DNA of 64,000 nt. Origin: Corydoras sp. C115. Its lineage: Eukaryota; Chordata; Actinopteri; Siluriformes; Callichthyidae. Location of the stretch: the NCBI GenBank assembly GCA_019802505.1, contig JAFMOC010000586.1, forward strand, positions 62,001 through 126,000, in the 5' to 3' direction. Under the pieces are notes generated by a model. That model did no database searches, was not told where the DNA came from, and saw only the letters and a list, made by a program, of their open reading frames with translations. This document shows positions 57,101 through 64,000 of the stretch, piece by piece; position 1 is the stretch's first letter; every line of letters starts with the position of its first letter. The translations under genes were made by a program, and so were the position numbers.

Positions 57101-60100
57101 CTGCACCAATAATACTAATGTGTGAATAAAAAAAATATTTTTAATGATTTTTCATAATACCTGTAAGTGTACAATTGTTTGCACCTAACATTTTTACAGT
57201 TTCCTTTTTATTCAGCAAATTTGTTTGAGTCTATTTACCATAAATTTAACATGTCACTTTTAGCATACGTAACTTTCAACCTTACTTTACAAAGAATGTC
57301 TGTTAATATTTTGTCATATCAAAAAAGCATACATGATAGACACTTAAACTCTTATTTTTACAGAAAATTTACAAAATTTGTTTTTTTTATTTTTAGATAT
57401 TTCAAAATGAACTTTCTTTGAATCACACTCCAAAAATCTCACAGAGCTGGACTGCACAAAATTAAAAGCTTAATACACCTGATATTCTCAGATAGTGAAC
57501 CATTCAAGCACTGGTCAGGCTCACACCCACTTAGCTTCTGAGATCATACAGGATCAGGGATGTTTGGGTGATTATAGCCGTAAGTGAATGCTATCCCAAC
57601 ACCGCAAACAATGATATTTTTGCTTTTGTTCCCACCCCGCCTTGGTTATTGGCAAAAATAGTCCAAAAAACACCACAAAAACTAACTATCAGAGCTGAAC
57701 TGCACAAAATTAAAAGCTAACCGCACTTTATATTCCTAGATATTCACCAATACAAGAACTGGTCAGGCTCACACCCACTCAGCTCCTAAGCCTTAGGAGT
57801 ATTCCACATGTGCTGATGATTAGCTAATCAACCACTAAAATAAAAAAAATAGAAAATCTAAATACGGGACATGTCCGTATTTCACCGCTTTTTTTTTTAA
57901 AGTGAGGAAATGTCCTGGTTTTCAAATGACCTTTCATTGGAGCATTAAATGACCCGGTGCTAGGGCACTGCACGTCAGTCCGCAAGCAACATGCCGAAGC
58001 ACAAGTGTCTGTTTACTGCGATTTACAAAAGAGTCCCCCCCACCAACTTTAAGCCCGGGTCGAGACAAACGGGAAGCCATGTGCATGGCATGCAAAGCAG
58101 CCACACATGTCCCACTGTCCAACTGACATTTCACACAAGAGGTATTTTTTGTTAACTGGCTAATTTGTTATTTTTTTTTTTTCCAATAGGCTACGGAACA
58201 CTATTTGGTTCATTAATGAGGGCAACTGAGTATCATGTGTTATTTGGAGTTGACTTTTGTTGTTAAGTGAGGGATGTTTAGATGATACATTATTTCTTTC
58301 ATTGTGCTTTTCATTCATTACAGGAAATGTTAACTTTAACATTTTGAATAAAATTACTATATATAATACTACACTATAGAATAATTTTACTGAAAAACAA
58401 GCTTCACGTTTTAATTATTTGATAAAATATGAGTGAAGACAGTGCACACTATGGGAGTGAGGTTGAATTAGTTGCATTTAAAGGGGAATTGGGTAACATA
58501 TTAGAGTGACTCAAATTTGTGTAATTTTGTATTTTTTTCACACTATGCTACATATTGTGTCAGTGTGTGTGTGAGATTTGTGTTTAATTGCTCTTTGGGC
58601 TAATTGGATGCCTTAAACTCAGACATTTAAAACCAGACATTTATTGACCTGCTTAATAATTCTACAGTGTAGCTGGTTTTCTTTATAAGTATTGACTTGT
58701 TGTATTCTCATTTGTAAGTCGCTTTGGATAAAAGCATCTGCTAAATGATTAAATGTAAAGACATGGAAATTTTTTAAAAACAATCTGATTAATCGAAAAA
58801 CTAATCGACTGATTAATCGATTATCAAAATAATCGTTAGTTACAGCCCTAATAAATTGTAAGATTTAGAACAGATTATTCAAATTAATAGTAATAAAACA
58901 AAACCTACATGAACCAGTGTCGTAAAACAAATTAACCTGTGGTGACATCTATTGGTCACCCTTTAAAATAGCATTTTAATAGCATCATTAGCTGTCATAT
59001 AGCCTTTTAATCATTCAGAACATAAAACTATAAGCTGAAAATTGCAACAAAATGTGTAACGGGATAATTAAAAATAACAATGTACAATAAGTACACACAC
59101 AGTTCTATGCAGATGCAATTGAAAAAACAAACTTGTCAGTAAATAAAAATTTCACAAGCCTACTCACACAGAAATTGATCTCTATTTAACTTGCATAGTT
59201 GTGCAAGGAAGTTGGTGCTTATATACACAGACATGGGGAAAATACACACACACATTACACAGATAAAAACTCTGAATATCAGTACCTTCATGTTGAGTGC
59301 CACGACAGTGTTACCCATCAAACAACCTAAATCAGTACTTCATTCTTATGTCAAAATATCATGTTGTCCTTCTGGACAGTCTTTTCCTCACCTGTTTGAA
59401 GATAGAGGTCCCCACTGGTGCGTATGATCCAGGCTGTGTCATTGCTTAGTGCTACAAAGGCTGTCTCCTCAAGGGCTTTATACCAATGCCTTTTTCCCTT
59501 TATTGTAACTTTACCACAAGCATAGGCGGTCATTGTTTTCTGCTCCACCTTCCACAGCAAAGAGCCTATAAATACAACCAGCAGAGCCATTAAAAAAAAG
59601 CACAAATTATTATAAGTTTAATTAACAAGCAATATTTGTTAATGATAATTCAAAATTGTACTGTTGACAAGTATTGGCTAATGTTACTGTTAAACTGGTT
59701 CAGCCTTTATTAGGTCCCAGTTTGTCATTAGCAATGTACTGTAACTGTCAGTAATGGAATGAAAATTTTGCTATTTACCTGAAGGGGATAATGCCACCTG
59801 TTGGACATTCTCCTCAAACTTTTGCCAGGTTAAGTTTCCATTGGCAAGACTACTACAGTACAGGCCTCCTTTGAAATCCAGACACCAGATATGGCGATCA
59901 GTCACTGCTAGGTTAAGGATACCGTAACCTGGGCCATTATAACCCATCCAGCTCTCAGCCAACTGTGATAAAAATAAAAAAAATGGTATGTAGCAGGCAC
60001 AATGAGCAATGACTACACTATTTTCTCCATGGTGCCAACATAAAATATTTAAAGTTAAAATTTAGGCTGTAAAATATTATACTTAACCTTGATTTAGTTG

Positions 60101-63100
60101 ATTCAAAATTAAGTTATGAATATCTATTAGGAAGCCTTCCCATCTACTGCATGCTATAATATCTTGTGGTCCCCTATAAGGGTCAAATATCTACACTACA
60201 TCCTAACTGTTCAGATGCAAAAATGACCTTTAAATTGTAAAGTACCAGTTTACTTACTGCAAACTTCTGAGAGAAATTTGCAAATAAATACAGCCAACAT
60301 GACCCCTCCCCCCACCCCACTATGGCAGCTTTCATTGCACCTATGACATCCCATCAACATAGGATCAACTTTGGCAGCTATAACAGATTCTGGAATGGCT
60401 TTTGGATTTTTTTTGCCCATTTATCCAGAATAACATTTGTAAAGTTGACAGACAGATCGGTGCGGGGTTAACAGTGATGCGGACCCAATACGGGTCTGTT
60501 GTGGTGAAAAAGGAGCTAGGCTCTCGATTTACCTGTCGATCCATGTTCCAACCCTCACCTATGGTCATGAGTTTTGGGTAATGACCGAAAGAACAAGATC
60601 GCGAATACAAGCGGCCGAAATGGGTTTTCTCCGCAGGGTGTCTGGGCTCTCCCTTAGAGATAGGGTGAGAAGCTCGGTCATTATTATAAAACTTCTTTAA
60701 AAACGTTAATCACTGAAAGTTGCTAAAGATGTTGGTTGTTCCCAGTCAGCTGTGTCTAAAATCTGAACAAAATGTATTGCTCTTTTTTCATGGTGCCATT
60801 TACTGCGATCAAGTTCCTTGGTCCTTTGGCTGAAAAACACCCCAAAAACATTAGGTTCCCACCACCATGTTTGACAGTGGGGATTATGTTTTTAGGGTTG
60901 AAGGCTTCTCCTTTTTTACGCCAAATGAAGGACACATCATTGTCAAGGCCAAGCGGGCTTTTGTGTGCCTTTTCTGGAGAAGAGGCGTCCTCCTTGGTCT
61001 GCGTCTGTGGAACACAGCAGTGTGCAGTGTCCGTTGGACTGTCTGCCTTGAGATGTTGTCACCAGCAGAGCCCAGATTCACCAGGATGGCCTTGGTGGTG
61101 ATCCTCTTCACCTCTCTCACCATCCTCCTAGCCAGCACAGGTCAGCTTTTGGTTTCCGACCACATCTTCTGAGATTTTCCACAGTAAGGAACTTCTTGTA
61201 TTTTTTAATAATAGTTTGCACTGTAGCCACTGGAACTTGAAAACATTTTGATGGCTTTATAGCCCTTTCCTGACTTGTGAGCGGCCACAATGCACAGCCG
61301 CAGGTCCTTAGTGAGCTCCTTGGTCTTAGCCATGACTGTCCACAAACCAACTGCAGAGAGCTGCTGTTTTTGAGTTGCTGCTTGTTGAGTTGATTAAAAC
61401 AGCTGTTCCCAATGAAGCAGGGTAATTAGGATGCTTTTAAAAAAAAAAAAAAAAAAAAAGCTTGGACTATTTGGAATGGTATAGAACTTTGCAAATTGTC
61501 ACAGTCTATGGGAAAATCCAAAAGGTATGAATAATTTTGGACATGCCACTTTTTGTTCAAATGTGAATATGGGGAACCCCCCCCCCCCATGACCCTAATA
61601 TAGGATAATCGGAAGATAATGGATGGATGGATGGATTTACTGAATTAAAATGTTTTACATTTGCAATTTATATTCTTTGGACATTCAAGTCATGCCATTT
61701 AAAATCATATTTTTGTAAAATACATGGCTATAATTTGATTCAAAAATAACAATCTACTCAGTGTTTTACACAACTGCATCTTGTGTACAATCAATCACTC
61801 ACCTGATCTGCATTGTCAGGATGGATTTCTTCTTTTGTTGTCAGCTTTGAGGCAGAACCCTGAACCATTAGAGTATCAGGGCCAGGTCCTACAATTGTAC
61901 TAGAGGGAACACAGTGTGCATATATATCCTCCTCATCACTAGATGGTGAAAGTATTGGCTCTGGCGAGTAGCATAGTGGTCTTATGGAGCTGTATGGAAT
62001 ATCTGGATCAAGCTTTTTCTGCAAATCCTCTTTGAACTGGAGCTCTGTATCATGGATGGTTTCAAGTCTGTGCTCTGGTTCATCCTCCATCGCAGAATTT
62101 TGACTGGCAGCATGCACATACGAAAAAGTGCATTCCAGCAACATGTCCACATCTGGTGTTACTGCTGCTAGTGTCTCGCTCTCCACAGTGTTAACACCTT
62201 CAGAATAGATTTGAAAGTCCATGTCTTGGAGACCAAGGATTGTGGGGCATGGAGACACAGCATTTACTTCATTGTCTCCTGCATTCTCACAACTCTGGTC
62301 CCATTGTTCTGGTTTTTCCTCAATAAAAACTTGGTCAGAGCCCAGGGGTTCTATGTAGACTAAGACCTCATGAGAAAGTGAACCATTGCTTTGGAAGTCC
62401 AGACTGCTGCACATGAGGTCTGAGGGTGGCTCACTGGCAGGTGTGGAAAGGCCATCACTGGCTGCACAGTCTTGGTTGAACATGCTCTCTGACCAGCTGC
62501 TACGATCATTTACACAGTTTCCACTTTCTGTAATTACACATGCATGAAAATAATGTTAAAATATTACTAGAATACTTGCATATATACGCACACACAAATA
62601 TACTGTATACAGACATAGGGCTGCAACAACAAATCAATAAAATCGATAAAAATCGATTATCCAGTGTCGATAATGAATTTCCATTACACATTTGTTGGGA
62701 GGCACTTTTTCTGCGTTACTCGCGATGTCATAACCGCTTACGTCACCTGCAGTGCTTCAATAATGCTGGAAAAATATAGCGAGTTGAACAGAACGAGGCG
62801 GAGTCTGCAAAACAAGTTGATAAATCGCACAAATGAAACACAGCCAACGCAGAAAAAAAAGCTTCCGTTTAAATCAAAACTGCGGGAGCTTCACGCTTCA
62901 TACAAATAAAGAACGTGGAGCATGAGAGCTCTGCGAAAATGATTTGACCAGCAAGCAGCACCACGGTGATGATCCACCACCTGAAACTAAACATGTTGAA
63001 CACCGATGAGGATGAAGCTGAACGGTAGATAAATCACTACAACATCCCTAGTTTCTTTAGTTTTGAAGTGAATCAATTTAACGGTGCAACATAACACTAT

Positions 63101-64000
63101 GAGACCGGCAGAGCATGCTTCATCCTGTTTTTGGTTGTTAACTGGATAATAACAGTGATGGAGAACGGGTGTTAATGTCCGTGTCTTAACGTCCGTATTT
63201 CCCAGGACACGTCCATGTCACGTCCTGTCCCGGGCGTTCGCTTTTTTTTTTGTGTGTGTTTAATTGTCTTTGGGCTACTACTGACTACTGACTTTATAAC
63301 TACTGTGATGTTCACATTTGTAAGTCGATTTGGATAAAAGTGTTTGCTAAATGATTAAATGTAAATGTAAAGACATGGATTTTTTTATTTTTATTTATAC
63401 GATTCATCATTTATACGATTATCAAAATAATCTTTAGTTGCAGCCCTATACAGACACATAAAAAAGGTAAGTGATGCATCCTCCACCATATTCTGGAGTA
63501 TTTTGTGATACTATTTTAACAACTGTATAAAAACACTTTGACAAATATTTGTTTTAAAAATAAATACACCCCGTTACACCCCTATAAACCACAGAGATGG
63601 TTGCATGTGCAAAGTGAAATTCCCAATATATCACCAGTTTATTAAATATACAGACCAAGCTGTCTACCATTACCAACCTTGCTAGGTTTAATGTTACATA
63701 AAACACCTTTCAAGCATTTTGATATTTTGTTTATTTTATAAGCCTTACTCACAAATTTTGATTTTGCACTTACTTGTGTACTTATTTGTCTAAATGTCAA
63801 CTAATGAAAACCACCCATCCTCATAGAAGTATATGACAGGAACATCAAAATACAATGCATAGATTTCATATGCAAGACATTTTAACATTATATTGAACTT
63901 TATACAGATCGTCAATTGCCAAGTGCCTCGCAATTATTTTTGTGTTTTTAAAGTTACCTAATTTGACACATTTGCTTAATGATTCTTGGTGAACTTACCA
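32485..64000 (-). CDS. tecpr2: tectonin beta-propeller repeat protein 2, partial (C-terminal ~850 residues)
   Basis: TECPR2 is a cytosolic autophagy and ER-export factor that binds ATG8/LC3 proteins; human loss causes hereditary sensory-autonomic neuropathy/spastic paraplegia 49 (family knowledge). The minus strand carries 12 complete coding exons: 62527-61803, 59962-59779, 59565-59392, 51444-51264, 50557-50416, 48951-48711, 47684-47595, 44482-44249, 37527-37379, 35888-35747, 33912-33763 and 32636-32485. All junctions are GT-AG and the phases fit without a break. The first large exon is the acidic, low-complexity middle region. The following exons hold tectonin repeats with recurring VWAL, WFRTG and VHVRTG signatures. 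The protein ends in WEVI, the C-terminal LC3-interacting motif. The N-terminal WD40 region lies beyond the right edge. Introns total about 29 kb and are full of repeats. Confidence 0.95.
32860..33760. other. tecpr2 intron, possible old repeat at 32860-33160
   Basis: 32860-33160 is more balanced in base composition than its flanks, suggesting an old insertion, but I cannot name it. The remainder shows nothing. Confidence 0.3.
33763..33912 (-). CDS. tecpr2: tecpr2 exon: last tectonin repeat
   Basis: It encodes LQASQLVLSTRTVWVRCHNG, EVARRYGISEKNPPGDYWKK and VPGSANWLT. Acceptor ACAG, donor GTAAA. Confidence 0.93.
33913..35740. other. tecpr2 intron, nothing except a SINE scrap
   Basis: AT-rich sequence. 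35540-35590 is a short plus-strand scrap of SINE A (TTCTCCCCTGGATGGGCATG). Confidence 0.5.
35747..35888 (-). CDS. tecpr2: tecpr2 exon: tectonin repeat
   Basis: It encodes PVGVHLVCVQTSPNDRMLWA and GNVHVRTGITEEMPVGTAWE. Acceptor AACAG, donor GTACA. An L2-like LINE on the same strand starts in the upstream intron. Confidence 0.94.
35950..37040 (-). pseudogene. L2-like LINE reverse transcriptase fragment
   Basis: The minus strand encodes SYQSYVDDTQLHLFF (the catalytic YxDD box, near 36890), HLKLNLAKTELLIILAKPSI, LLDYCNALLASLPASTIRPL and AFTTAKWWNDLPNSVQKAES, with frame breaks. The 3' tail (TTTAGTCACATATCCAAAGC on the plus strand) is the family B type. It lies in a tecpr2 intron in the same orientation as the gene. 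Confidence 0.85.
37060..37350 (+). mobile_element. LINE 3' end with CTAT-type tail
   Basis: CATTCCACAAGCAGTCAGAC, TTTTCCCTCAGGATAAA and the ending CTATCTATCTAT are typical of a third fish LINE 3' end. It is highly diverged and I cannot name the clade. Confidence 0.5.
37379..37527 (-). CDS. tecpr2: tecpr2 exon: tectonin repeat
   Basis: It encodes LVRLLSFSCGNQNVWACDTS, GMVYFRVGTQPLNPSMMLPA and WICIEPPEQ. Acceptor AACAG, donor GTATA. It was read directly from the sequence. Confidence 0.93.
37737..37819 (-). mobile_element. SINE family A head fragment
   Basis: The minus strand holds only the tRNA-like head and the following 40 bp (CACTAAGCCACCGTGCCGCC at its end). Confidence 0.75.
37915..38720. 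mobile_element. RTE/Rex3-like LINE with inverted 5' segment
   Basis: 37915-38305 on the minus strand is the 3' end, with ATGGGTTTTCTCCGCAGGGT at its upstream side and a (GATG)n tail. 38306-38720 on the plus strand is the 5' region of what looks like the same family (CCACTTTACCGTGGTGG onward). The two halves are head to head. Confidence 0.7.
38721..42490. other. tecpr2 intron, AT-rich
   Basis: No exon-like conserved segment. A Tc1/MITE-like end may begin at 40498 (AAAAGTTTGTGAAC). The rest shows nothing I can name. Confidence 0.4.
42497..42528. repeat. poly(T) tract
   Basis: A T run of about 32 bp in a tecpr2 intron. Confidence 0.95.
43010..43690 (+). pseudogene. L2-like LINE fragment, very decayed
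   Basis: The plus strand encodes YADDIQTHQ (reverse transcriptase YxDD box, about 43048) and, after many breaks, AAAKLRNFSPKTLHDCHTLL and LKSFFT. A scrap of SINE A head (CTAACCACTAAGCCACC) lies at 43228. Confidence 0.65.
44249..44482 (-). CDS. tecpr2: tecpr2 exon: tectonin repeat
   Basis: It encodes CFLWLGQSRKDLFCVWDQDL, DALWCLDHNGRVYIRTLTAN and GLHWTPLDLSQLG. Acceptor TGTAG, donor GTATG. A (GT)n tract lies just after the donor. Confidence 0.94.
44500..45950. other. tecpr2 intron, nothing recognised
   Basis: AT-rich with a (CA)n tract at about 44990-45017. A C/T-rich then G-rich patch at 45290-45560 is unassigned. Confidence 0.4.
45955..46195 (+). pseudogene. Tc1-like transposase C-terminal fragment
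   Basis: Across frame breaks the plus strand resembles LNPLQNLWGDI plus the following helix of Tc1 transposases, and continues into CNTAV-like residues. Confidence 0.55.
46238..47480. mobile_element. 1.24-kb foldback (long inverted repeat) transposon
   Basis: The ends are ACGGAGCCCCTAAAGGGAC and its exact inverse. The left arm (about 46238-46955) and right arm (about 47045-47480) pair over most of their length: about 58 bp at the tips, about 135 bp around 46655-46795 against 47272-47412, and again near the centre. Flanks ACAAATTT (46230-46237) and ACAAATTG (47481-47488) look like an 8-bp target duplication. The left arm alone carries a ~330-bp insert with a palindromic tandem array. No transposase. 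Confidence 0.8.
46315..46505. repeat. tandem palindromic array, GTGCGCAC core
   Basis: About nine units of roughly 21 bp, each centred on GTGCGCAC or a variant and joined by AAGT/ACTT or GAGATATT arms. 46414-46441 is a perfect 28-bp palindrome. Units differ mainly by swaps between CACGAC, CACCAC and CACGAG arms. Confidence 0.85.
47595..47684 (-). CDS. tecpr2: tecpr2 exon (90 bp)
   Basis: It encodes TFWKTVAPKGVASATKWAFV and FSSNVPTKEG. It was found by reading the intron; acceptor CCCCAG and donor GTAAG, phase consistent on both sides. A 1.24-kb foldback transposon ends 107 bp into the following intron. Confidence 0.93.
47690..48700. other. tecpr2 intron, nothing recognised
   Basis: AT-rich, no exon-like segment and no repeat I can name. 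Confidence 0.45.
48711..48951 (-). CDS. tecpr2: tecpr2 exon
   Basis: It encodes VSITDYVVFEQGGLFQTLIQ, a helical insert (APVERVAERLRVAFLWQQ) and GVWIASGRNDFHVAKGSLVG. Acceptor GCAG, donor GTATG. Confidence 0.94.
49409..49763 (-). mobile_element. SINE family A, full-length
   Basis: It is flanked by a perfect 12-bp duplication TGAATTAATTAT (49397-49408 and 49764-49775). The head contains a small 16-bp internal duplication (GAGAGGCGAACGTGCT). Confidence 0.85.
50416..50557 (-). CDS. tecpr2: tecpr2 exon: tectonin repeat
   Basis: It encodes ENQHFEPICIALSENNTLWS, SLWFRTGVTAKKPQG and HWWQ. Acceptor GCAG, donor GTATA. Confidence 0.94.
50600..51250. other. tecpr2 intron, AT-rich
   Basis: Contains a short (ATT)n run at about 50781-50810; otherwise nothing recognised. 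Confidence 0.45.
51264..51444 (-). CDS. tecpr2: tecpr2 exon: tectonin repeat
   Basis: It encodes LSMDRPCARSLKVDCPCPMA, SVVWALSEHRALFYREGLSS and EGEQWKYDKV. Acceptor CCTAG, donor GTACC, ends in phase 2. A 24-bp poly(A) and a ~120-bp (TA)n tract lie 85 bp upstream of the acceptor. Confidence 0.94.
51530..51705. repeat. poly(A), (TA)n and (CA)n tracts
   Basis: A 24-bp A run, ~120 bp of (TA)n with TTTG interruptions, then (CA)n. ORFs here are artefacts. Confidence 0.95.
52163..52355 (-). mobile_element. SINE family B
   Basis: The plus strand begins with the inverse tail TTAGCAGACGCTTTTATCC and ends with the inverse tRNA-like head (GGGATTTGAACTC, CTAATCACTGAGC). Confidence 0.75.
52356..53160. 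other. tecpr2 intron, unassigned
   Basis: No recognisable gene or repeat. 52800-53100 has a more even base composition and may be an old repeat. Confidence 0.35.
53170..54173 (+). mobile_element. non-autonomous hAT element with BED-finger remnant
   Basis: The ends CAGTGCTTCTCAA and, inverted, CAGTGATTCTCAA are flanked by CATTAGAA (53162-53169) and CACTAGAA (54174-54181), a 7-of-8 target duplication. 53330-53520 encodes AYVAPGFTVTS, then DEERPVCLLCLKMWAADSVK with a stop before RRHLKTLHP. This is the N-terminal finger of ZBED5/SCAND3-type hAT transposases. The catalytic part is deleted. Near the 3' end lie (GT)n and a G run of about 25. Confidence 0.8.
54041..54117. repeat. poly(G), (GT)n, poly(G)
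   Basis: A G run of about 14, a (GT)n stretch and a G run of about 25 in sequence on the plus strand. This could form G-quadruplex structures. Confidence 0.9.
54592..55089 (+). mobile_element. SINE family A interrupted by a hAT MITE
   Basis: The SINE is split at 54836/55054. It has an internal deletion after CCATGTTC. The outer flanks GTCCAGGTCA (54581) and GTCCATGTCA (55090) look like its target duplication. Confidence 0.8.
54837..55053. mobile_element. hAT MITE (217 bp) nested in a SINE
   Basis: The ends TAGGGCTGCAAC and GTTGCAGCCCTA are exact inverses. The 8-bp flanks are TCCGTGAC (54829-54836) and CCCGTGAC (55054-55061). It is a short version of the elements at 10919 and 62616 and includes the LINE/SINE tail at 54890-54945. 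Confidence 0.85.
55200..57460. other. tecpr2 intron with a decayed Tc1-like scrap
   Basis: About 55420-55900 on the minus strand resembles decayed Tc1 sequence (CCTCCATGTTTTACAGTAGA on the plus strand). The rest is AT-rich with no identified feature. Confidence 0.35.
57468..57585 (-). pseudogene. 5S rRNA-derived copy (full length, diverged)
   Basis: Read on the minus strand, the 118-bp segment begins ACTTACGGCTATAATCACCC and aligns along its whole length with vertebrate 5S rRNA, including AGCTAAGTGGG in the internal promoter region (5S has AGCTAAGCAGG). TTTTAATTTT, a Pol III terminator, follows at once. Many substitutions argue against function; it may be a 5S-derived SINE head or a stray 5S repeat. 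Confidence 0.7.
57716..57790 (-). pseudogene. second 5S rRNA-derived copy, 5'-truncated
   Basis: It matches the 3' two thirds of the copy at 57468-57585, and its 3' flank (TTAATTTTGTGCAGTTCAGC) matches too. The spacing between equivalent points is about 247 bp, so the pair is a tandem duplication of a 5S-plus-spacer unit. Confidence 0.65.
57852..58850 (+). mobile_element. hAT-like element, left end missing
   Basis: The right end GTTACAGCCCTA and the TTAATCGATTATC region match the element at 10919. Inside are a degraded copy of the BED-finger segment (57990-58130) and the LINE/SINE tail (58711-58760). The TAGGGCTGCAAC left end is absent. Confidence 0.75.
59392..59565 (-). CDS. tecpr2: tecpr2 exon: tectonin repeat
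   Basis: It encodes SLLWKVEQK, YACGKVTIKGKRHWYKALEE and DTAWIIRTSGDLYLQTG. Acceptor TATAG, donor GTGAG. The next intron is about 7.9 kb and loaded with repeats. Confidence 0.95.
59779..59962 (-). CDS. tecpr2: tecpr2 exon: first tectonin repeat region
   Basis: It encodes LAESWMGYNGPGYGILNLAV and DRHIWCLDFKGGLYC, then WQKFEENVQQVALSPS. Acceptor CACAG, donor GTAAA, phase 0 to 1. Confidence 0.94.
60290..60440. other. unassigned repeat in a tecpr2 intron
   Basis: ATCAACTTTGGCAGCTATAAC and the following bases look repeat-derived, but I cannot assign them. Confidence 0.3.
60441..60685 (+). mobile_element. RTE/Rex3-like LINE fragment
   Basis: The plus strand matches the 10280-10520 segment of the first LINE: TGACAGACAGATCGG, ACCTATGGTCATGAGTTTTG and GGTTTTCTCCGCAGGGTGTC. 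Frame breaks are present. Confidence 0.75.
60700..61560 (-). pseudogene. Tc1-like transposase remnant
   Basis: The minus strand encodes VPVATVQTIIKKYKKF and LRRCGRKPKA (N-terminal DNA-binding part, about 61200), then VREVKRITTKAILVNLGSAG and ISRQTVQRTLH, in broken frames. The C-terminal catalytic part is lost. A 19-bp A run lies at 61441. Confidence 0.75.
61566..61634 (+). mobile_element. SINE family A tail fragment
   Basis: Only ATGGGGAACCCCC to the GGATGGATGGATGG tail remains. Confidence 0.7.
61803..62527 (-). CDS. tecpr2: tecpr2 large middle exon (acidic linker region)
   Basis: 241 codons rich in D, E, S and P, including LCYSPEPILSPSSDEEDIYA. This is the disordered region between the WD40 and tectonin domains. 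The acceptor TTACAG precedes SGNCVNDRSSWSES and the donor is GTGAG. Confidence 0.92.
62616..63448 (+). mobile_element. hAT-like element (833 bp) with perfect 8-bp target duplication
   Basis: The ends TAGGGCTGCAAC and GTTGCAGCCCTA are flanked by TACAGACA on both sides (62608-62615 and 63449-63456). The left 380 bp match the element at 10919, including a decayed BED-finger region. The LINE/SINE tail lies at 63309-63377. No intact ORF. Confidence 0.85.
63457..63998 (-). other. tecpr2 intron at the window edge
   Basis: AT-rich intronic sequence with no recognised feature, ending at the GTAAG donor. Confidence 0.5.
63999..64000 (-). CDS. tecpr2: last two bases of the preceding tecpr2 exon
   Basis: The minus strand at the window edge reads TG|GTAAG. 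A donor here supplies the one base that the next exon (62527) needs to complete a Glu codon. Support is only the splice motif and the phase. Confidence 0.5.

Noticed and set aside
57468..57585. A functional 5S rRNA gene
   Set aside because: There are many substitutions, including in the internal control region, and the neighbouring copy is truncated.

Overview
The window is vertebrate nuclear DNA, almost certainly from a ray-finned (teleost) fish. Coding sequence is split into short exons with GT-AG introns. The rest is AT-rich and packed with fish-type repeats: tRNA-derived SINEs, LINE 3' ends, many Tc1-like and hAT-like DNA transposons, and long (TA)n tracts. The species cannot be named from sequence alone; an ostariophysan is only a guess.

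Three host genes are present. (1) rcor1 (CoREST1) lies on the minus strand, with its start at 18438 and stop at 2130. I could join 11 coding exons in one unbroken frame to give 428 residues with ELM2, SANT1 and SANT2 domains. (2) ankrd9 lies on the plus strand at 27736-28596. It is a single coding exon of 286 residues behind a compact promoter (palindromic CRE, CCAAT box, TATA box). (3) tecpr2 lies on the minus strand from the right edge of the window to a stop at 32485. Twelve full coding exons give about 850 C-terminal residues; the N-terminal WD40 part lies outside the window. rcor1 and ankrd9 are divergent, while ankrd9 and tecpr2 converge tail to tail. The same three genes are neighbours on human 14q32, so this is a conserved block. 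The products are not one pathway: chromatin repression (rcor1), a cullin-RING substrate receptor (ankrd9) and autophagy/ER export (tecpr2).

Much of the rest is repeat. rcor1 introns hold a Tc1-like element with a mutated catalytic site (3.37-5.0 kb), an RTE/Rex3-like LINE (9.3-10.8 kb), a 2.7-kb hAT-like element with a perfect 8-bp target duplication ending 17 bp from the exon 6 donor (10.9-13.66 kb), and long AT microsatellites. The rcor1-ankrd9 spacer (18.5-27.4 kb) holds a foldback-like element, an L2-like LINE fragment, an LTR-like piece, a 27-bp minisatellite, Tc1 fragments, a ~200-bp palindrome and two SINE families. tecpr2 introns hold a LINE with an inverted 5' segment, a 1.24-kb foldback transposon with a palindromic tandem array, a BED-finger hAT relative with a long G tract, a hAT MITE nested in a SINE, a 5S rRNA-derived dimer and further hAT copies.

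No operon, CRISPR array, phage, infectious viral gene or toxin gene is visible. The most distinctive non-genic structures are the foldback element at 46.2-47.5 kb, the hAT family that carries a captured LINE/SINE tail, and the 5S-derived tandem unit at 57.5-57.8 kb.
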